From NCBI RefSeq assembly GCF_030649675.1, contig NZ_JAUTDR010000018.1, forward strand, positions 30,371-94,370: 64,000 bases of DNA. Direction: 5' to 3'. Both the position numbers and the translations under genes were made by a program. Below, piece after piece: positions 51,684-60,786 of this stretch (positions are counted from its first letter, which is position 1; each line of letters starts with the position of its first letter). The notes under the pieces are model-generated. The model searched no databases, was not told the origin of the DNA, and saw nothing but the letters and a program-made list of their open reading frames with translations. The stretch is from Haliea sp. E1-2-M8 (GTDB lineage: Bacteria > Pseudomonadota > Gammaproteobacteria > Pseudomonadales > Halieaceae).

Positions 51684-53380
51684 CGCTTGCGTTTGCGCGG
51701 TTTCATCTGCTGCAGGTCCACCAGCACAAAACCGTCGACGCAGTTGCCAAAGTCCCGATCCAGGTTAAAGGCGGTGATGGCGACACCCGCCGGTTCCGCC
51801 ACCTGGGCGTAATGCTTGTACAGAGTGGGAACCCGCAGGCCATTCGCTGCCAGCGTGTCCTGCAGCGTCCTGAAGTCCGCCTCCGCGTCCGTACGCTCGC
51901 AGACTGCCGGAAACAGCGGCGGCAGCCCGGCGGGTGGCGTGAACGGCGTGCGCGGCGCCAGATCCAGGGCCAGGCGCGCGTAGTGGGCGTTGTAGTAGCT
52001 GACCAGGTGGGCGATGGCTTCGTCTCCGTAGAGGCGGCTGATCGAGGCGGGGCCGAACAGGTAGCGGTAGCCCGGATAGCGGCGCAAAAACGCGCCTATA
52101 CCCTGCCACAGGTAATCCAGGCTCTGCCGGGTCTGGTAGCGGGGCTGGACAAAGCTGCGCCCCAGTTCCAATCCACTTTGGAGATACGGCTCCATGCCCG
52201 GGCCGAAGGCGAACAGCGTGTGGGTATACAGTGCGGCCATACCCCCCTGGTGGATTAGCGCCCGGGCATCGCCAAGGCGGTAGGCGCCGGCAATCTCCAG
52301 CTCCTGCGGATCCCAGAGCACCAGCTGCAGATAGTCCTTGTCGAAGCGGTCGATGTCCCGCGGCAGTCCCGAGCCCTCGCCGACCGCGCGGAAGGTCAGT
52401 TCCCGCAGGCGCCCGATCTCGCGCATCACGCAGGGCGCGTCAGTCATGCGGCACAGGTGGATTTGCTTGCCGTCCGGGGTCAGCCCCAGCGATTCACTGG
52501 CGTTGATTTCCTGGCGCAGCAAGAGCCGGTTTTCCGGCGCGGCCACGGTCTCGATGCTCTGGAATATGGGCCGCCGGTCGCGGGCAATCCGGTAGACATG
52601 TTTGCGGAACAGTCGCGCCATCTGTTCGACAGATACCTCCAGCGCGTTGTAGTGTTCCCAGGGCACTGGCCGGCCGACCCGGGCATCCACCGTATTGTGG
52701 CTCTGCTTGAACATCTCACGCACCAGCCAGAGAGTGGACAGCGGCTTGGCCAAAAACGAAATGCTGTAGAAGAACAGCGAGTTGCGCCCGGCGACATAGA
52801 TCGGCAGGATCGGCGCGCGGGTGGCCGCGGCGATCCGGACGAAACCGGTCTGCCACACGCCATCCTTCACGCCCTTGACCCCGAAGCGAGACACCTCGCC
52901 GGCGGGAAAGATAATCAGGGCACCCTCCTGCTCCAGATGATCGCGAATGCGCCGCAAGTTCTTCCGCGGGGTGCTGCCGCCCATATTGGTTACCGGCAAC
53001 AGCACCGGCTCCAGTGGACCCACGGCAGTGAGCAGATCATTGGCCACCACTTTCACATCCGGCCTGACCTGGCGTACGAGGCTGAGCAGCGCCAGGCCAT
53101 CGAGTGAGCCAATCGGGTGGTTGGCGGCGATTACCACCCGCCCACTGGCGGGAATCCGGGACCGCTCGTTGTCGCGGATGCGCAGGGTGAAGTCGAAATA
53201 GCGCAGGGTCTCTTCGACAAAATCAAAGCCCTGCAGATGCGGGTAGTCCTGGGCGAACTGACGAAAGCGCGACTGGTAGAAAAGATAGCCGAGGAAGCGT
53301 ACCAGCGTGGTTGCGATGCGTCGGTGGTGTTGGAACAGCGTCGGGTAGCGGGTTTCCAGAACCTGGCGAATGTCAATCAT
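51632..53380 (-). CDS. olsF: Bifunctional acyltransferase, OlsF-like (ornithine lipid synthesis)
   Basis: A 582-residue two-domain protein. The N-terminal PlsC-type acyltransferase has AANHPIGSLDGLALL (catalytic His-x4-Asp) and IIFPAGEVSRFG. The C-terminal GNAT-like (Acetyltransf_5) domain carries VMREIGRLRELTFRAVGEGSG, VLWDPQELEIAGAYRLG and the LELGRSFVQPRYQ motif. This domain order is that of OlsF, which N-acylates ornithine and then O-acylates the lyso-lipid to give phosphorus-free ornithine lipids. An alternative is a hemolysin-like glycerophosphate acyltransferase, but the joint architecture favours OlsF. Such lipids are often made under phosphate limitation. Confidence 0.82.
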   Translation of the reverse strand: MIDIRQVLETRYPTLFQHHRRIATTLVRFLGYLFYQSRFRQFAQDYPHLQGFDFVEETLRYFDFTLRIRDNERSRIPASGRVVIAANHPIGSLDGLALLSLVRQVRPDVKVVANDLLTAVGPLEPVLLPVTNMGGSTPRKNLRRIRDHLEQEGALIIFPAGEVSRFGVKGVKDGVWQTGFVRIAAATRAPILPIYVAGRNSLFFYSISFLAKPLSTLWLVREMFKQSHNTVDARVGRPVPWEHYNALEVSVEQMARLFRKHVYRIARDRRPIFQSIETVAAPENRLLLRQEINASESLGLTPDGKQIHLCRMTDAPCVMREIGRLRELTFRAVGEGSGLPRDIDRFDKDYLQLVLWDPQELEIAGAYRLGDARALIHQGGMAALYTHTLFAFGPGMEPYLQSGLELGRSFVQPRYQTRQSLDYLWQGIGAFLRRYPGYRYLFGPASISRLYGDEAIAHLVSYYNAHYARLALDLAPRTPFTPPAGLPPLFPAVCERTDAEADFRTLQDTLAANGLRVPTLYKHYAQVAEPAGVAITAFNLDRDFGNCVDGFVLVDLQQMKPRKRKRYLECGNGGGRSALATG

Positions 53381-53430
53381 GACCGTGGTGCTCCGGCGCG
53401 TGGTGGTAGTGTAGAGCGGTCCGCATTACA

Positions 53431-53625
53431 CTAGTTAAGCAGTTCAATACCCTCGTCGTACTCGCGCCAGGCAGTGCCCAGCAGGGCCGCAGTTTGCTGA
53501 AGCTGGTAGGTGTCGACCACTGAAATTCTGCCACCGCTGGTGAGGAATGCCTCGACCTGGCGTTCGATTTCCCGCCGTGCCCGCTCCTTCTGGCTGAGAT
53601 GGTTGGTCTGACTGCTGCGCTGCAT
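53431..53625 (-). CDS. Small basic protein, SutA-like segment
   Basis: A 64-residue protein. SQKERARREIERQVEAFLTSGG resembles the 'KER-A-A-EEFL--GG-' helix of the gammaproteobacterial RNA-polymerase-binding factor SutA, but the acidic N terminus of SutA is missing, so this is only a hint. ATG 53625 has AGGAG eight bases upstream, and codon use fits the region. The ATG at 53769 given by the longer open frame has no such support. It lies directly upstream of the OlsF gene on the same strand, 50 bases apart. Confidence 0.65.
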   Translation of the reverse strand: MQRSSQTNHLSQKERARREIERQVEAFLTSGGRISVVDTYQLQQTAALLGTAWREYDEGIELLN

Positions 53626-53762
53626 CGTGGAGCTCCTGTTTAATGAAGGAACAGGGCGCATCCTGCAGTGCCGATGTTGCAGAAAGGCGACAACTCCGTG
53701 AAGTTTTCTTGACTGCGGCCCGGCCGCTGTGCTCGGGGCTGCCGGCCCAAATTGCAACAAAA

Positions 53763-53807
53763 ACGTCACAATCCGATCACATTACTGTCATTAACTGGCC
53801 CTAAGCT
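53763..53807 (+). promoter_or_regulatory. PhoB-box-like triple 11-bp repeat before the TonB receptor
   Basis: Three half-sites ACGTCAC (53763), CGATCAC (53774) and CTGTCAT (53785) recur with an exact 11-base period and A/T-rich 4-base spacers; the third is a perfect Pho-box half-site. A possible -10 TAAGCT (53802-53807) lies 10 bases downstream of the third half-site, the spacing seen at classical Pho promoters, and no -35 hexamer is needed. The start codon of the TonB receptor follows at 53887. Confidence 0.5.
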
Positions 53808-53886
53808 TGTCCGGAACGTGAGCAGCGGCTGTGGTATTCGAATACCGCGCCTCGGCAATAAACAACCGGACCATTGGGACCCCAGA

Positions 53887-56800
53887 ATGAAACCACTGTT
53901 TTCTCGCTTGAGCGCCACTGCAGTTTTGCTTTGTTCGGCCCTGTCAGTCCAGGCAGCGGATGAGCTGGTTGTCCAGGTGAGCAGGGACGGCGCGGCGTCG
54001 CCGGGCCTGACCATTGTCCTTGACGGCAGCGTCCGCAAGCCGATCGACGGCAGCGGAGCAGTGTACTTTGACCTGACCTCAGGCGCCCACAGCATTCAGG
54101 TGCTGGACGGCGAGCAGGTCCTGCACAGCTTCCGCTTTGAGGTCGCCGAGGGTCAGCTCGCAGATGTGTTCATTCGCCTTGAAGAGGGTCAGTCTCCAGT
54201 TGCTTCTGTAGATTCCTATTTCACCTCGGAGACTGCAGCACAGCGCGCACGTGCCTCGACCGGCACGGTCCAGGGCCAGGTTACCTCCGGGGGCGAACCG
54301 GTTGCTGACGCCATGGTTGAGCTGTCCGGCGCGGTGGCGCGTTCGGCGGTCACCGGAGCTGATGGCAGTTACGCGCTGGAGGCTCCCCGCGGTATCTACA
54401 CGCTGACCATTACCCACCCGGAACTCGGCAGCCAGAGCGTCGAGGACTACCGGGTCATCGCCAACACAGCAAAGGGGTCCGATTTCAACCTGCGCCGGCC
54501 GCGGCAGGCCGATGTCGGTATCAGGATGCCGCAGATTGAAGAAGTGACGGTAATCGCCAGCATGCCCACAGCTGGCCTGCAGGAGAGCGAGCGCTATTCC
54601 ACCAACGTGGTCAATACCCTGGATGTGGAGCAGCTGGCGCGCTTCGGTGACACCGACGTCGCCGCTTCGGTAATTCGCGTGCCCAGCGTCACGGTGCAGG
54701 ACGGCCAGTTCGTGTTCATTCGCGGCCTCGGCGACCGCTATGTCAGCAGCACCCTGAACAACGCGACCCTGCCCAGCACCAACCCGGTCAAGCGCAGCGT
54801 GCCGCTGGACCTGTTCCCCAGCAGCATGGTGGAGCAGCTGGATATCCGCAAGAGCTTCCTGGCGTCCATGCCCGGGGAGAGCACCGGCGGTAATCTGGAG
54901 ATCAATACCCGCACCTTCCCCAATGAGCGCACGGGCAAGGTCAGCTTCCAGCTCGGCTACGTCGACGGTACCACCGGCAAGGACGCCTTCGTCGACCCAA
55001 TCAGCGGCGATTTCGATATCATTGGCTGGGATGACGGCGAGCGCCAGCGACCGGCGATTACCTACGCCGTTGCCGAGGCCCTGAAGTTTTCCGAATTTCT
55101 CAACCCCGCGGTGCAGCGCGAACTGGGCAAGCTCGGTGCCAACCAGCTGACCGACAACTTCCAGTACGACACCGAGACCGCGGCTCCGGACGTTTCCGTC
55201 GGGCTCAGCTACGGCGACGTTTTTGATCTGGACCTGTTCGGCGGCTCGGAGCTGGGCTTCTTCCTCGCCGGCAACTACAAGAACGAGCGAGGAGTACGCC
55301 AGGATGGCGTGCGCAGGACCTACGGTGGGGTCAACGCCTCGCGGGTTCTTGATGACTATACTTTTGAGCAGTTCGACAACGACATCGATGCCAGCAGCCT
55401 GCTGTCCATCGGCCTTAATGTCGGCCAGAGCAGTTATACCTCCAACACCATTGCCTCCCGCGTTACCAGCGAATCGGTGCGGGTGGAAGATGGCTTTGAC
55501 GGTGACGAACTGAACCCATCGCTCAATTGGTCAATTGAGTGGGAAGAGCGCCAGTTCCTGTCACAGCAGCTGGCTGGGGAGCATATCCTGGGCTCTGATG
55601 AAGCGTGGACCCTGAACTGGCAGGCAACCGCCAGCCGTGCCGAGCGCTATGCACCAGACCGCCGCGACGTCCGCTTTGACCTGCAGGGCAACGACGGTAT
55701 TTACAATCTGCAGGTGCCCGAGCTGACCCGGCGCTACGACGACCTGGTCGACGACAACCTCGACGCATCGCTGGATCTGGAGTACTTGTTCTCCAATGGC
55801 GATCTGGAGTCCAAGCTGGAATTCGGAGTCAACGGCATCACCCGGGAGCGGGACTCAGATTCTGACACCTACGGTTTCGGTGGTGGCCTGCTGGCGGTTG
55901 ACGACAGCGCGCCCAATCTGCAGGTCTCCGACGTAATCAACGACGATACCATCACCGGCGTTCCCAGTACGGGTTTCACTTTTCAGGACAAGACCCTGCC
56001 CAGTGACAGCTATGAAGCGGAGCTGGACCTCAACAGTGTGTACCTCTCCTATGACGCGTTGTGGAACCTGAAGTATCAAGTGGTGCTCGGCGTGCGCTAT
56101 GAGGAGTTCGAGCAGGTTACCGATACTTTCGGTCTCTCCGGGACCCAGGGGCCCCAGCAGTCTGTGCTGGAGGAGAATTCGGTGCTGCCGACCCTGAGCT
56201 TCAACTGGTTCATTACCGATGACCAGCAGCTGCGTTTCGCAGTGTCGAAGACCGTTGCGCGGCCGGACTTCAAGGAGACCTCCAACGCAACCTTCTACGA
56301 CAAGGAGTTCAACTTCCGGGTCCGCGGTAACCCCAGCCTCGGTGTGTCGGACGTGACCAACTATGACCTGCGCTGGGAAAAGTACTGGTCGGATCAGGAA
56401 TCTCTCAGCGTGGCCCTGTTCTACAAGGACATGGAAGACCCGATCGAGCGCGTAGTGCAGCCAGCCTCGGGCACCGCGGGAAATTCGCGAACCTACCAGA
56501 ACGCTGAATCGGCGGAGATCCTGGGTGTGGAGGTTGACGGCCGCAAGGACTTCCCGCTGGACGAATCCTTTACCCGCAGTTTCTTTGTCGCGACCAACGC
56601 CAGCTATATCGACTCAGAAGTAACCCTGCTGAACGCCAGCAAGCGCGAGTTGCAGGGCGCGCCTGAGTACACCTTCAACCTGATCGCAGGCTATGACGAT
56701 ATTGCCCGTGGCCATGAGCTGACGGTGCTGCTGAACCAGGTTGGCGACACCATTGTCGACGTCGGTGTATCGGGCCAGCCAGACGTGCTGCTGGAGCCAC

Positions 56801-56970
56801 GCCTGGAGATGAACCTGGTGTACCGCTACGCCTGGTCCGACAATTTTACTTTCCGCGCCAAGCTGGAAAACATTCTGGATTCGGAAGTGGAGTTCACACA
56901 GGGCGGCAACGTGTTTCAGAAATACAAACGTGGCTTTGAAGTGAAAGCAGGATTCGATTGGAAGTTCTGA
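53887..56970 (+). CDS. TonB-dependent receptor with N-terminal carboxypeptidase-regulatory-like domain
   Basis: A 1027-residue outer-membrane receptor. ATG 53887 gives a good signal peptide (LSATAVLLCSALSVQAAD); the earlier in-frame ATG at 53752 does not. After it come a beta-sandwich (~25-115), a second carboxypeptidase-regulatory-like repeat (GTVQGQVTSGGEPVADAMV, ~130-200), the TonB-box region IEEVTVIAS, the plug with FIRGLGDRYVSSTLNNATLP and a C-terminal barrel ending in DWKF. The plug variant 'RGLGDRY' marks a subclass that is commonly paired with a beta-helix lipoprotein, encoded here 62 bases downstream. A Pho-box-like repeat precedes it, so phosphate-linked uptake is possible. Confidence 0.93.
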   Translation: MKPLFSRLSATAVLLCSALSVQAADELVVQVSRDGAASPGLTIVLDGSVRKPIDGSGAVYFDLTSGAHSIQVLDGEQVLHSFRFEVAEGQLADVFIRLEEGQSPVASVDSYFTSETAAQRARASTGTVQGQVTSGGEPVADAMVELSGAVARSAVTGADGSYALEAPRGIYTLTITHPELGSQSVEDYRVIANTAKGSDFNLRRPRQADVGIRMPQIEEVTVIASMPTAGLQESERYSTNVVNTLDVEQLARFGDTDVAASVIRVPSVTVQDGQFVFIRGLGDRYVSSTLNNATLPSTNPVKRSVPLDLFPSSMVEQLDIRKSFLASMPGESTGGNLEINTRTFPNERTGKVSFQLGYVDGTTGKDAFVDPISGDFDIIGWDDGERQRPAITYAVAEALKFSEFLNPAVQRELGKLGANQLTDNFQYDTETAAPDVSVGLSYGDVFDLDLFGGSELGFFLAGNYKNERGVRQDGVRRTYGGVNASRVLDDYTFEQFDNDIDASSLLSIGLNVGQSSYTSNTIASRVTSESVRVEDGFDGDELNPSLNWSIEWEERQFLSQQLAGEHILGSDEAWTLNWQATASRAERYAPDRRDVRFDLQGNDGIYNLQVPELTRRYDDLVDDNLDASLDLEYLFSNGDLESKLEFGVNGITRERDSDSDTYGFGGGLLAVDDSAPNLQVSDVINDDTITGVPSTGFTFQDKTLPSDSYEAELDLNSVYLSYDALWNLKYQVVLGVRYEEFEQVTDTFGLSGTQGPQQSVLEENSVLPTLSFNWFITDDQQLRFAVSKTVARPDFKETSNATFYDKEFNFRVRGNPSLGVSDVTNYDLRWEKYWSDQESLSVALFYKDMEDPIERVVQPASGTAGNSRTYQNAESAEILGVEVDGRKDFPLDESFTRSFFVATNASYIDSEVTLLNASKRELQGAPEYTFNLIAGYDDIARGHELTVLLNQVGDTIVDVGVSGQPDVLLEPRLEMNLVYRYAWSDNFTFRAKLENILDSEVEFTQGGNVFQKYKRGFEVKAGFDWKF

Positions 56971-57031
56971 TCGGAAGCTCGCCGTGGGGCAGCAGTAAAT
57001 TAAACCTACCAGAGAAAACCCAGGAGAAGTT

Positions 57032-58459
57032 ATGAAACTGAAGAAAATGGCAATCGCTACGGCGGTGCTCGGCTCTCTCGGCGGCCTTTACGGATGTTCC
57101 GAAGGCGACGAGGCCAACATCAATATTGACGCGCCGACGACCGTTACCAACCCGCCGGCAAATGGCGGTGGCGACACCGGTACCACCTCCATCTGCCCGG
57201 ACTGGTCCTCCGCGCGGCCCAAGGACGCGGACGGCAATGATGTCTGCCAGCTGCCCGCTACCATTCTGGTTGACCGCACCCTGACCAGCGACAAGGTCTG
57301 GTACATGGAGTCCCGGGTCACCGTGGGTAACGGCAATCAGGAGATGTCGATTGACGAAGGTAATCTCGCCAGCGGTGATGCGGTGGTTGACGCGACCATC
57401 AGCATCCAGCCCGGTACCCAGATCAAGGGCCAGACCGGCAGCTTCGCCAACCTGATCATCACCCGCGGTTCCAAGATCATGGCCGAGGGTACTGCCGATG
57501 CACCGATCATCTTCAGTGCTGACGACCCGGGCTTTGACGGCGTGGGCGATTGGGGCGGTTTGATCATGCACGGCTACGCGCCGCACAATGAGTGTTTGAC
57601 TGCAGATCAAGGCGCGGTGGCCTGCAATATCGACTCGGAAGGTGAGTCCGGCTTTGGCGGTGGTTATTCTCCCGATGACAGCAGCGGTGTGCTGCGCTAC
57701 GTGGTGGTGGCCGAGGGCGGTTTCGAGTTCGCCACCGGTAACGAGATCAATGGTATTTCCCTGATCGGCGTTGGCCGCGGCACTACGATCGAATACATCC
57801 AGATCCACAACAACGCCGACGACGGTATTGAGTACTATGGTGGCACCGTTAACACTCGCTACATCGTGTTGACCGGGAATCAGGATGATTCCATCGACTG
57901 GGACGAGGGTTGGAATGGTAACGTGCAATATCTGCTCGCTATCCAGGGTCCCGATGCCAACGGTAACCTGATCGAGGCAGACACCGAGGGCACCCTGGAC
58001 TTCCTGTCCATCCCCACGATCGCCAACGCCACCTTTATCGGCGGAGGAGCCAACGCCACGGCAGCCGTGTTCAAGGCCACCTCCGGCGGCTTTGTCCACC
58101 ATTCCGTGTTTACCTACGATGACGCGTTCGAAGGCGAGACGACCTGTGTCAACGCTGAGCGGGCTGCCCAGATAGGTACCGAGCTGGTCTACACCAACGT
58201 GGTTGCGGATTGTGACATCGGCGGTGATGTGGTCCTGTTGCCGTCACTGGTTTCTGATGTGCAGCTGGATGAGAACTACGCTTCCCAGGCGCCAGAGTCG
58301 TCTGCGGTAGGCGCTCTGGATATCGAGGACATCAACGCGACCTACCCGGTAAGCGTGGCTGCCCCCGACTTCTTCGACGTCACTGACTATGCCGGCGCCG
58401 TGGACCCGAATGCCACCAGCTTGTGGTATGAAGGCTGGACAATTCCCGGTTCGCTGTAA
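57032..58459 (+). CDS. Lipoprotein with parallel beta-helix-like repeats, partner of the TonB receptor
   Basis: A 475-residue predicted outer-membrane lipoprotein. The signal peptide ends in a lipobox LYGC (Cys ~22), then a Thr/Pro/Gly linker, and a region with beta-helix-like repeats: DVTISIQPGTQI-like strands, IEYIQIHNNADDGIEYYGGTV, NTRYIVLTGNQDDSIDWDEGW. It has four more cysteines that could pair. It follows the receptor with GGAG before the ATG and probably works with it as a surface-exposed substrate-binding or accessory component. The ligand is unknown. Confidence 0.88.
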   Translation: MKLKKMAIATAVLGSLGGLYGCSEGDEANINIDAPTTVTNPPANGGGDTGTTSICPDWSSARPKDADGNDVCQLPATILVDRTLTSDKVWYMESRVTVGNGNQEMSIDEGNLASGDAVVDATISIQPGTQIKGQTGSFANLIITRGSKIMAEGTADAPIIFSADDPGFDGVGDWGGLIMHGYAPHNECLTADQGAVACNIDSEGESGFGGGYSPDDSSGVLRYVVVAEGGFEFATGNEINGISLIGVGRGTTIEYIQIHNNADDGIEYYGGTVNTRYIVLTGNQDDSIDWDEGWNGNVQYLLAIQGPDANGNLIEADTEGTLDFLSIPTIANATFIGGGANATAAVFKATSGGFVHHSVFTYDDAFEGETTCVNAERAAQIGTELVYTNVVADCDIGGDVVLLPSLVSDVQLDENYASQAPESSAVGALDIEDINATYPVSVAAPDFFDVTDYAGAVDPNATSLWYEGWTIPGSL

Positions 58460-58494
58460 TGCTGATGTGACAGAACAGTAATACCCCCGCTTGA

Positions 58495-58522
58495 ACGCCG
58501 GCCCTGTGCCGGCGTTTTTTTT
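58495..58522 (+). terminator. Intrinsic terminator after the beta-helix lipoprotein gene
   Basis: ACGCCGGC (58495-58502), loop CCTGT, GCCGGCGT (58508-58515), then a run of eight T (58515-58522): a textbook rho-independent terminator 35 bases after the stop. On the minus strand it may also lie at the end of the 58528-59610 gene's transcript. Confidence 0.9.
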
Positions 58523-58527
58523 GGGCT

Positions 58528-59610
58528 TCAGGGCAGGCGGGTTCCCAGCTGCCGGCTGCCGTCGATCCGCGGCAGGTCGAGAATGGTCAGAATCCCCGCG
58601 TTGGCCGCATTCACCGCCGGGATGGCATTGACCAGCCAGCAGGCTGCGGAGGCGTTGCCACCGCCGCCGGCGCCGACTTCGTATTCATCTTCCGCATGCA
58701 GGCTCAGGGTTATGGTGGGGTTGCCGCGGACTATGACCTGGTGGCAGCCCTGGCCTTCGGGCGGGTGGGGCCAGTCCGGGGCGCAGGTATCGTCGATGCG
58801 GGTGACATGCTCCAGGACAAAGCGCACCGGGCTGTCGGTGACCCCCGACACCTCAAAGCGGAAAGCACCCTGGGTGCCGGCCTCGAACAGGCCCATGGTG
58901 GGTATCCTGATATCCCGCTGCAGCGGTTGCCGTTCAACGATGACCTCCAGGCTGGTGACAGGCTGCTTCAGGGCATCGCCCACCAGCCTCACCATCGGAC
59001 CCCACACCATTTCAATCGCGAAGTCGTGCAGCATGATCGGCAGGGTGTCCATGGAGCCCCCAAAGCCGATGACCTCGCGCACCACCCGCGGTTGGTCGTA
59101 GAGCGCGTAATTAAAAATTTCCCGGCTGCGGATCTCGGTAATGGCGGAGCTGGTGCCGCTGACCAGCGCCGGCAGCATGTCCATGGCCCAGCCGGGATCG
59201 ATGCCGGACACGAACAGGGAACTGCCGCCCCGGTCGCAGGCCGCCTGCACCGGCGCGAGCAGGTCGGGGAGTGTGGTTCGCGGGTGCAGAAATGCGTATA
59301 GCCCGCTCGCCACCACGTTGCAACCGGCACTGAGGCAGGCCAGCAGGTCCTCCATTGCGGCCTCCGGACGCGTATCAGCCGTCGCCGCGTACACCACTGC
59401 ATCCGCGCCTGCCGCCATGAGTGAGCGCCGGTCGTCAGTGGCCGCAAGGCCAATGGGCGCCAGGCCAGCCAGCACCCCGACATCGACGCCAACCTTGTCC
59501 GGATTGGCGACAACCACGCCCGCCAGCTCAAGGTCCGGGTGGGTAAGAATGGCCCGGATGGCGGGGCGGCCGACATTGCCGGTGCCCCAGACGATAACGC
59601 GCAGGCTCAT
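58528..59610 (-). CDS. 2,4-diaminopentanoate dehydrogenase-like protein
   Basis: A 360-residue Rossmann protein, the third of this family in the window: VIVWGTGNVGRPAIRAI at the N terminus, the central FVSGIDPGWAMDMLPALVSG and the C-terminal NAANAGILTILDLPRI. It is ~47 kb from its two paralogues and stands alone between a terminator and a small exported protein gene. NAD(P)-dependent oxidoreduction of an unknown steroid- or terpenoid-like substrate is inferred from family context only. ATG at 59610 is preceded by GGGGAGC. Confidence 0.87.
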   Translation of the reverse strand: MSLRVIVWGTGNVGRPAIRAILTHPDLELAGVVVANPDKVGVDVGVLAGLAPIGLAATDDRRSLMAAGADAVVYAATADTRPEAAMEDLLACLSAGCNVVASGLYAFLHPRTTLPDLLAPVQAACDRGGSSLFVSGIDPGWAMDMLPALVSGTSSAITEIRSREIFNYALYDQPRVVREVIGFGGSMDTLPIMLHDFAIEMVWGPMVRLVGDALKQPVTSLEVIVERQPLQRDIRIPTMGLFEAGTQGAFRFEVSGVTDSPVRFVLEHVTRIDDTCAPDWPHPPEGQGCHQVIVRGNPTITLSLHAEDEYEVGAGGGGNASAACWLVNAIPAVNAANAGILTILDLPRIDGSRQLGTRLP

Positions 59611-59716
59611 GGGTCGACGCTCCCCTGATAATTCATATCGTTGTCATACAAGTGTCACATAGGCGCACTATCATGCCCGCCCATAGACACGTTGATTCAG
59701 GACAGACCAGAATACC

Positions 59717-60061
59717 ATGCGCTCACTTGTTGCTGCACTGCTGCTGATTGCTACTAGCCAGGTTCACGCCCTCGCCCTGGGCCCGGATGAATTTGCCGCG
59801 GCCAAACGCCTCAGCTGCGTGTTGGCCCAGGACTCACTGGGCTACATCAACGAAGATGACTACGTCGCCCTCACTGACGACGTGCTGGATGAGTATGACG
59901 CCGCCGATGGCGATGTAATCTTTGCCAAGGCGTTGGGATACTTCGATGGCCTGATGTTCGGCATTCCTGAACAGGATGCTGCCGGTATCGAGTCTCGTCT
60001 GCGCAGCTTTGTGGACAGCCAGGCCTGCACCCAGGTCGTAGGCGTGAGCTTTACTCTGTAG
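59717..60061 (+). CDS. Small exported protein of unknown function
   Basis: A 114-residue protein beginning with a clear signal peptide (RSLVAALLLIATSQVHALA, cleavage near residue 20). The mature part is ~94 residues, acidic, with two cysteines (at ~33 and ~104) that could form a disulfide, and DDYVALTDDVLDEYDAADGD in the middle. I do not recognise the family. GACAGACC precedes the ATG. It is followed by a DUF3833 lipoprotein gene 79 bases downstream. Confidence 0.65.
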   Translation: MRSLVAALLLIATSQVHALALGPDEFAAAKRLSCVLAQDSLGYINEDDYVALTDDVLDEYDAADGDVIFAKALGYFDGLMFGIPEQDAAGIESRLRSFVDSQACTQVVGVSFTL

Positions 60062-60140
60062 TTGGTTCCCCGCGCCGGTGATCCTGCACCGGCCCCGTTG
60101 CGTAGTCTGTGTGAACCCACATGACCTGCGAGATGTTTTC

Positions 60141-60680
60141 ATGCGCTTTACTCCTGCTGTAGCCCTGCTGCTGGCCTTGACCTTCGGTCTCGCCGGCTGC
60201 AGCCCCGTAACCGTGCAGGACTATGCGGACAACCGGCCCCAGCTGGTGCCAGAGGAATTCTTCCAGGGTCAGCTAACCGCCCACGGGGTAATCAAGGACC
60301 GGGGCGGCAAGGTCATCCGCTACTTCAATGCCGACATCAAGGCCTACTGGAAAAACGGGATAGGTACCCTGGAAGAGGACTTCATGTTTGACGATGGCGA
60401 GCCCGAGCGACGGGTGTGGACCCTGACCCCGACGGGAGATGGCGGCTACACCGGTACTGCTGGTGACGTTATTGGCGACGGCCAGATTACCGTCGCCGGT
60501 AACAGCATGTTTCTCGACTATGTGCTGCGTATTCCCTATAACGACGGCACGCTGGACCTGCGGATTGACGACCGGATGTACCTGGTCAATCCCACCACCT
60601 TGATCAATGAGTCCACCATGAAGAAGTTCGGCTTCCGGGTAGGGGCAATTCTGTTGGTCATCGAGAAGCGCAGCGACTGA
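60141..60680 (+). CDS. DUF3833 family lipoprotein
   Basis: A 179-residue lipoprotein: signal peptide VALLLALTFGLAGC with lipobox LAGC (Cys ~20), then conserved DUF3833 features EEFFQGQLTAHGVIKDRGGKV, an acidic EEDFMFDDGEPERRVWTL block and a C-terminal YLVNPTTLINESTMKKFGFRVG. The family is widespread in gammaproteobacteria and uncharacterised; a lipid-binding beta-barrel is plausible. ATG 60141 gives the signal peptide; an in-frame ATG at 60078 would add 21 non-conserved residues. Confidence 0.9.
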   Translation: MRFTPAVALLLALTFGLAGCSPVTVQDYADNRPQLVPEEFFQGQLTAHGVIKDRGGKVIRYFNADIKAYWKNGIGTLEEDFMFDDGEPERRVWTLTPTGDGGYTGTAGDVIGDGQITVAGNSMFLDYVLRIPYNDGTLDLRIDDRMYLVNPTTLINESTMKKFGFRVGAILLVIEKRSD

Positions 60681-60786
60681 CGCTGCTTGTGGTTGCGCTG
60701 CACATTGCTTACATTGCAGGCCTCATCGCCCGTGGCACAGCCTGAAACGGGCGCTATCACTTGAAATCAAAACAGGGAGCGACTGC

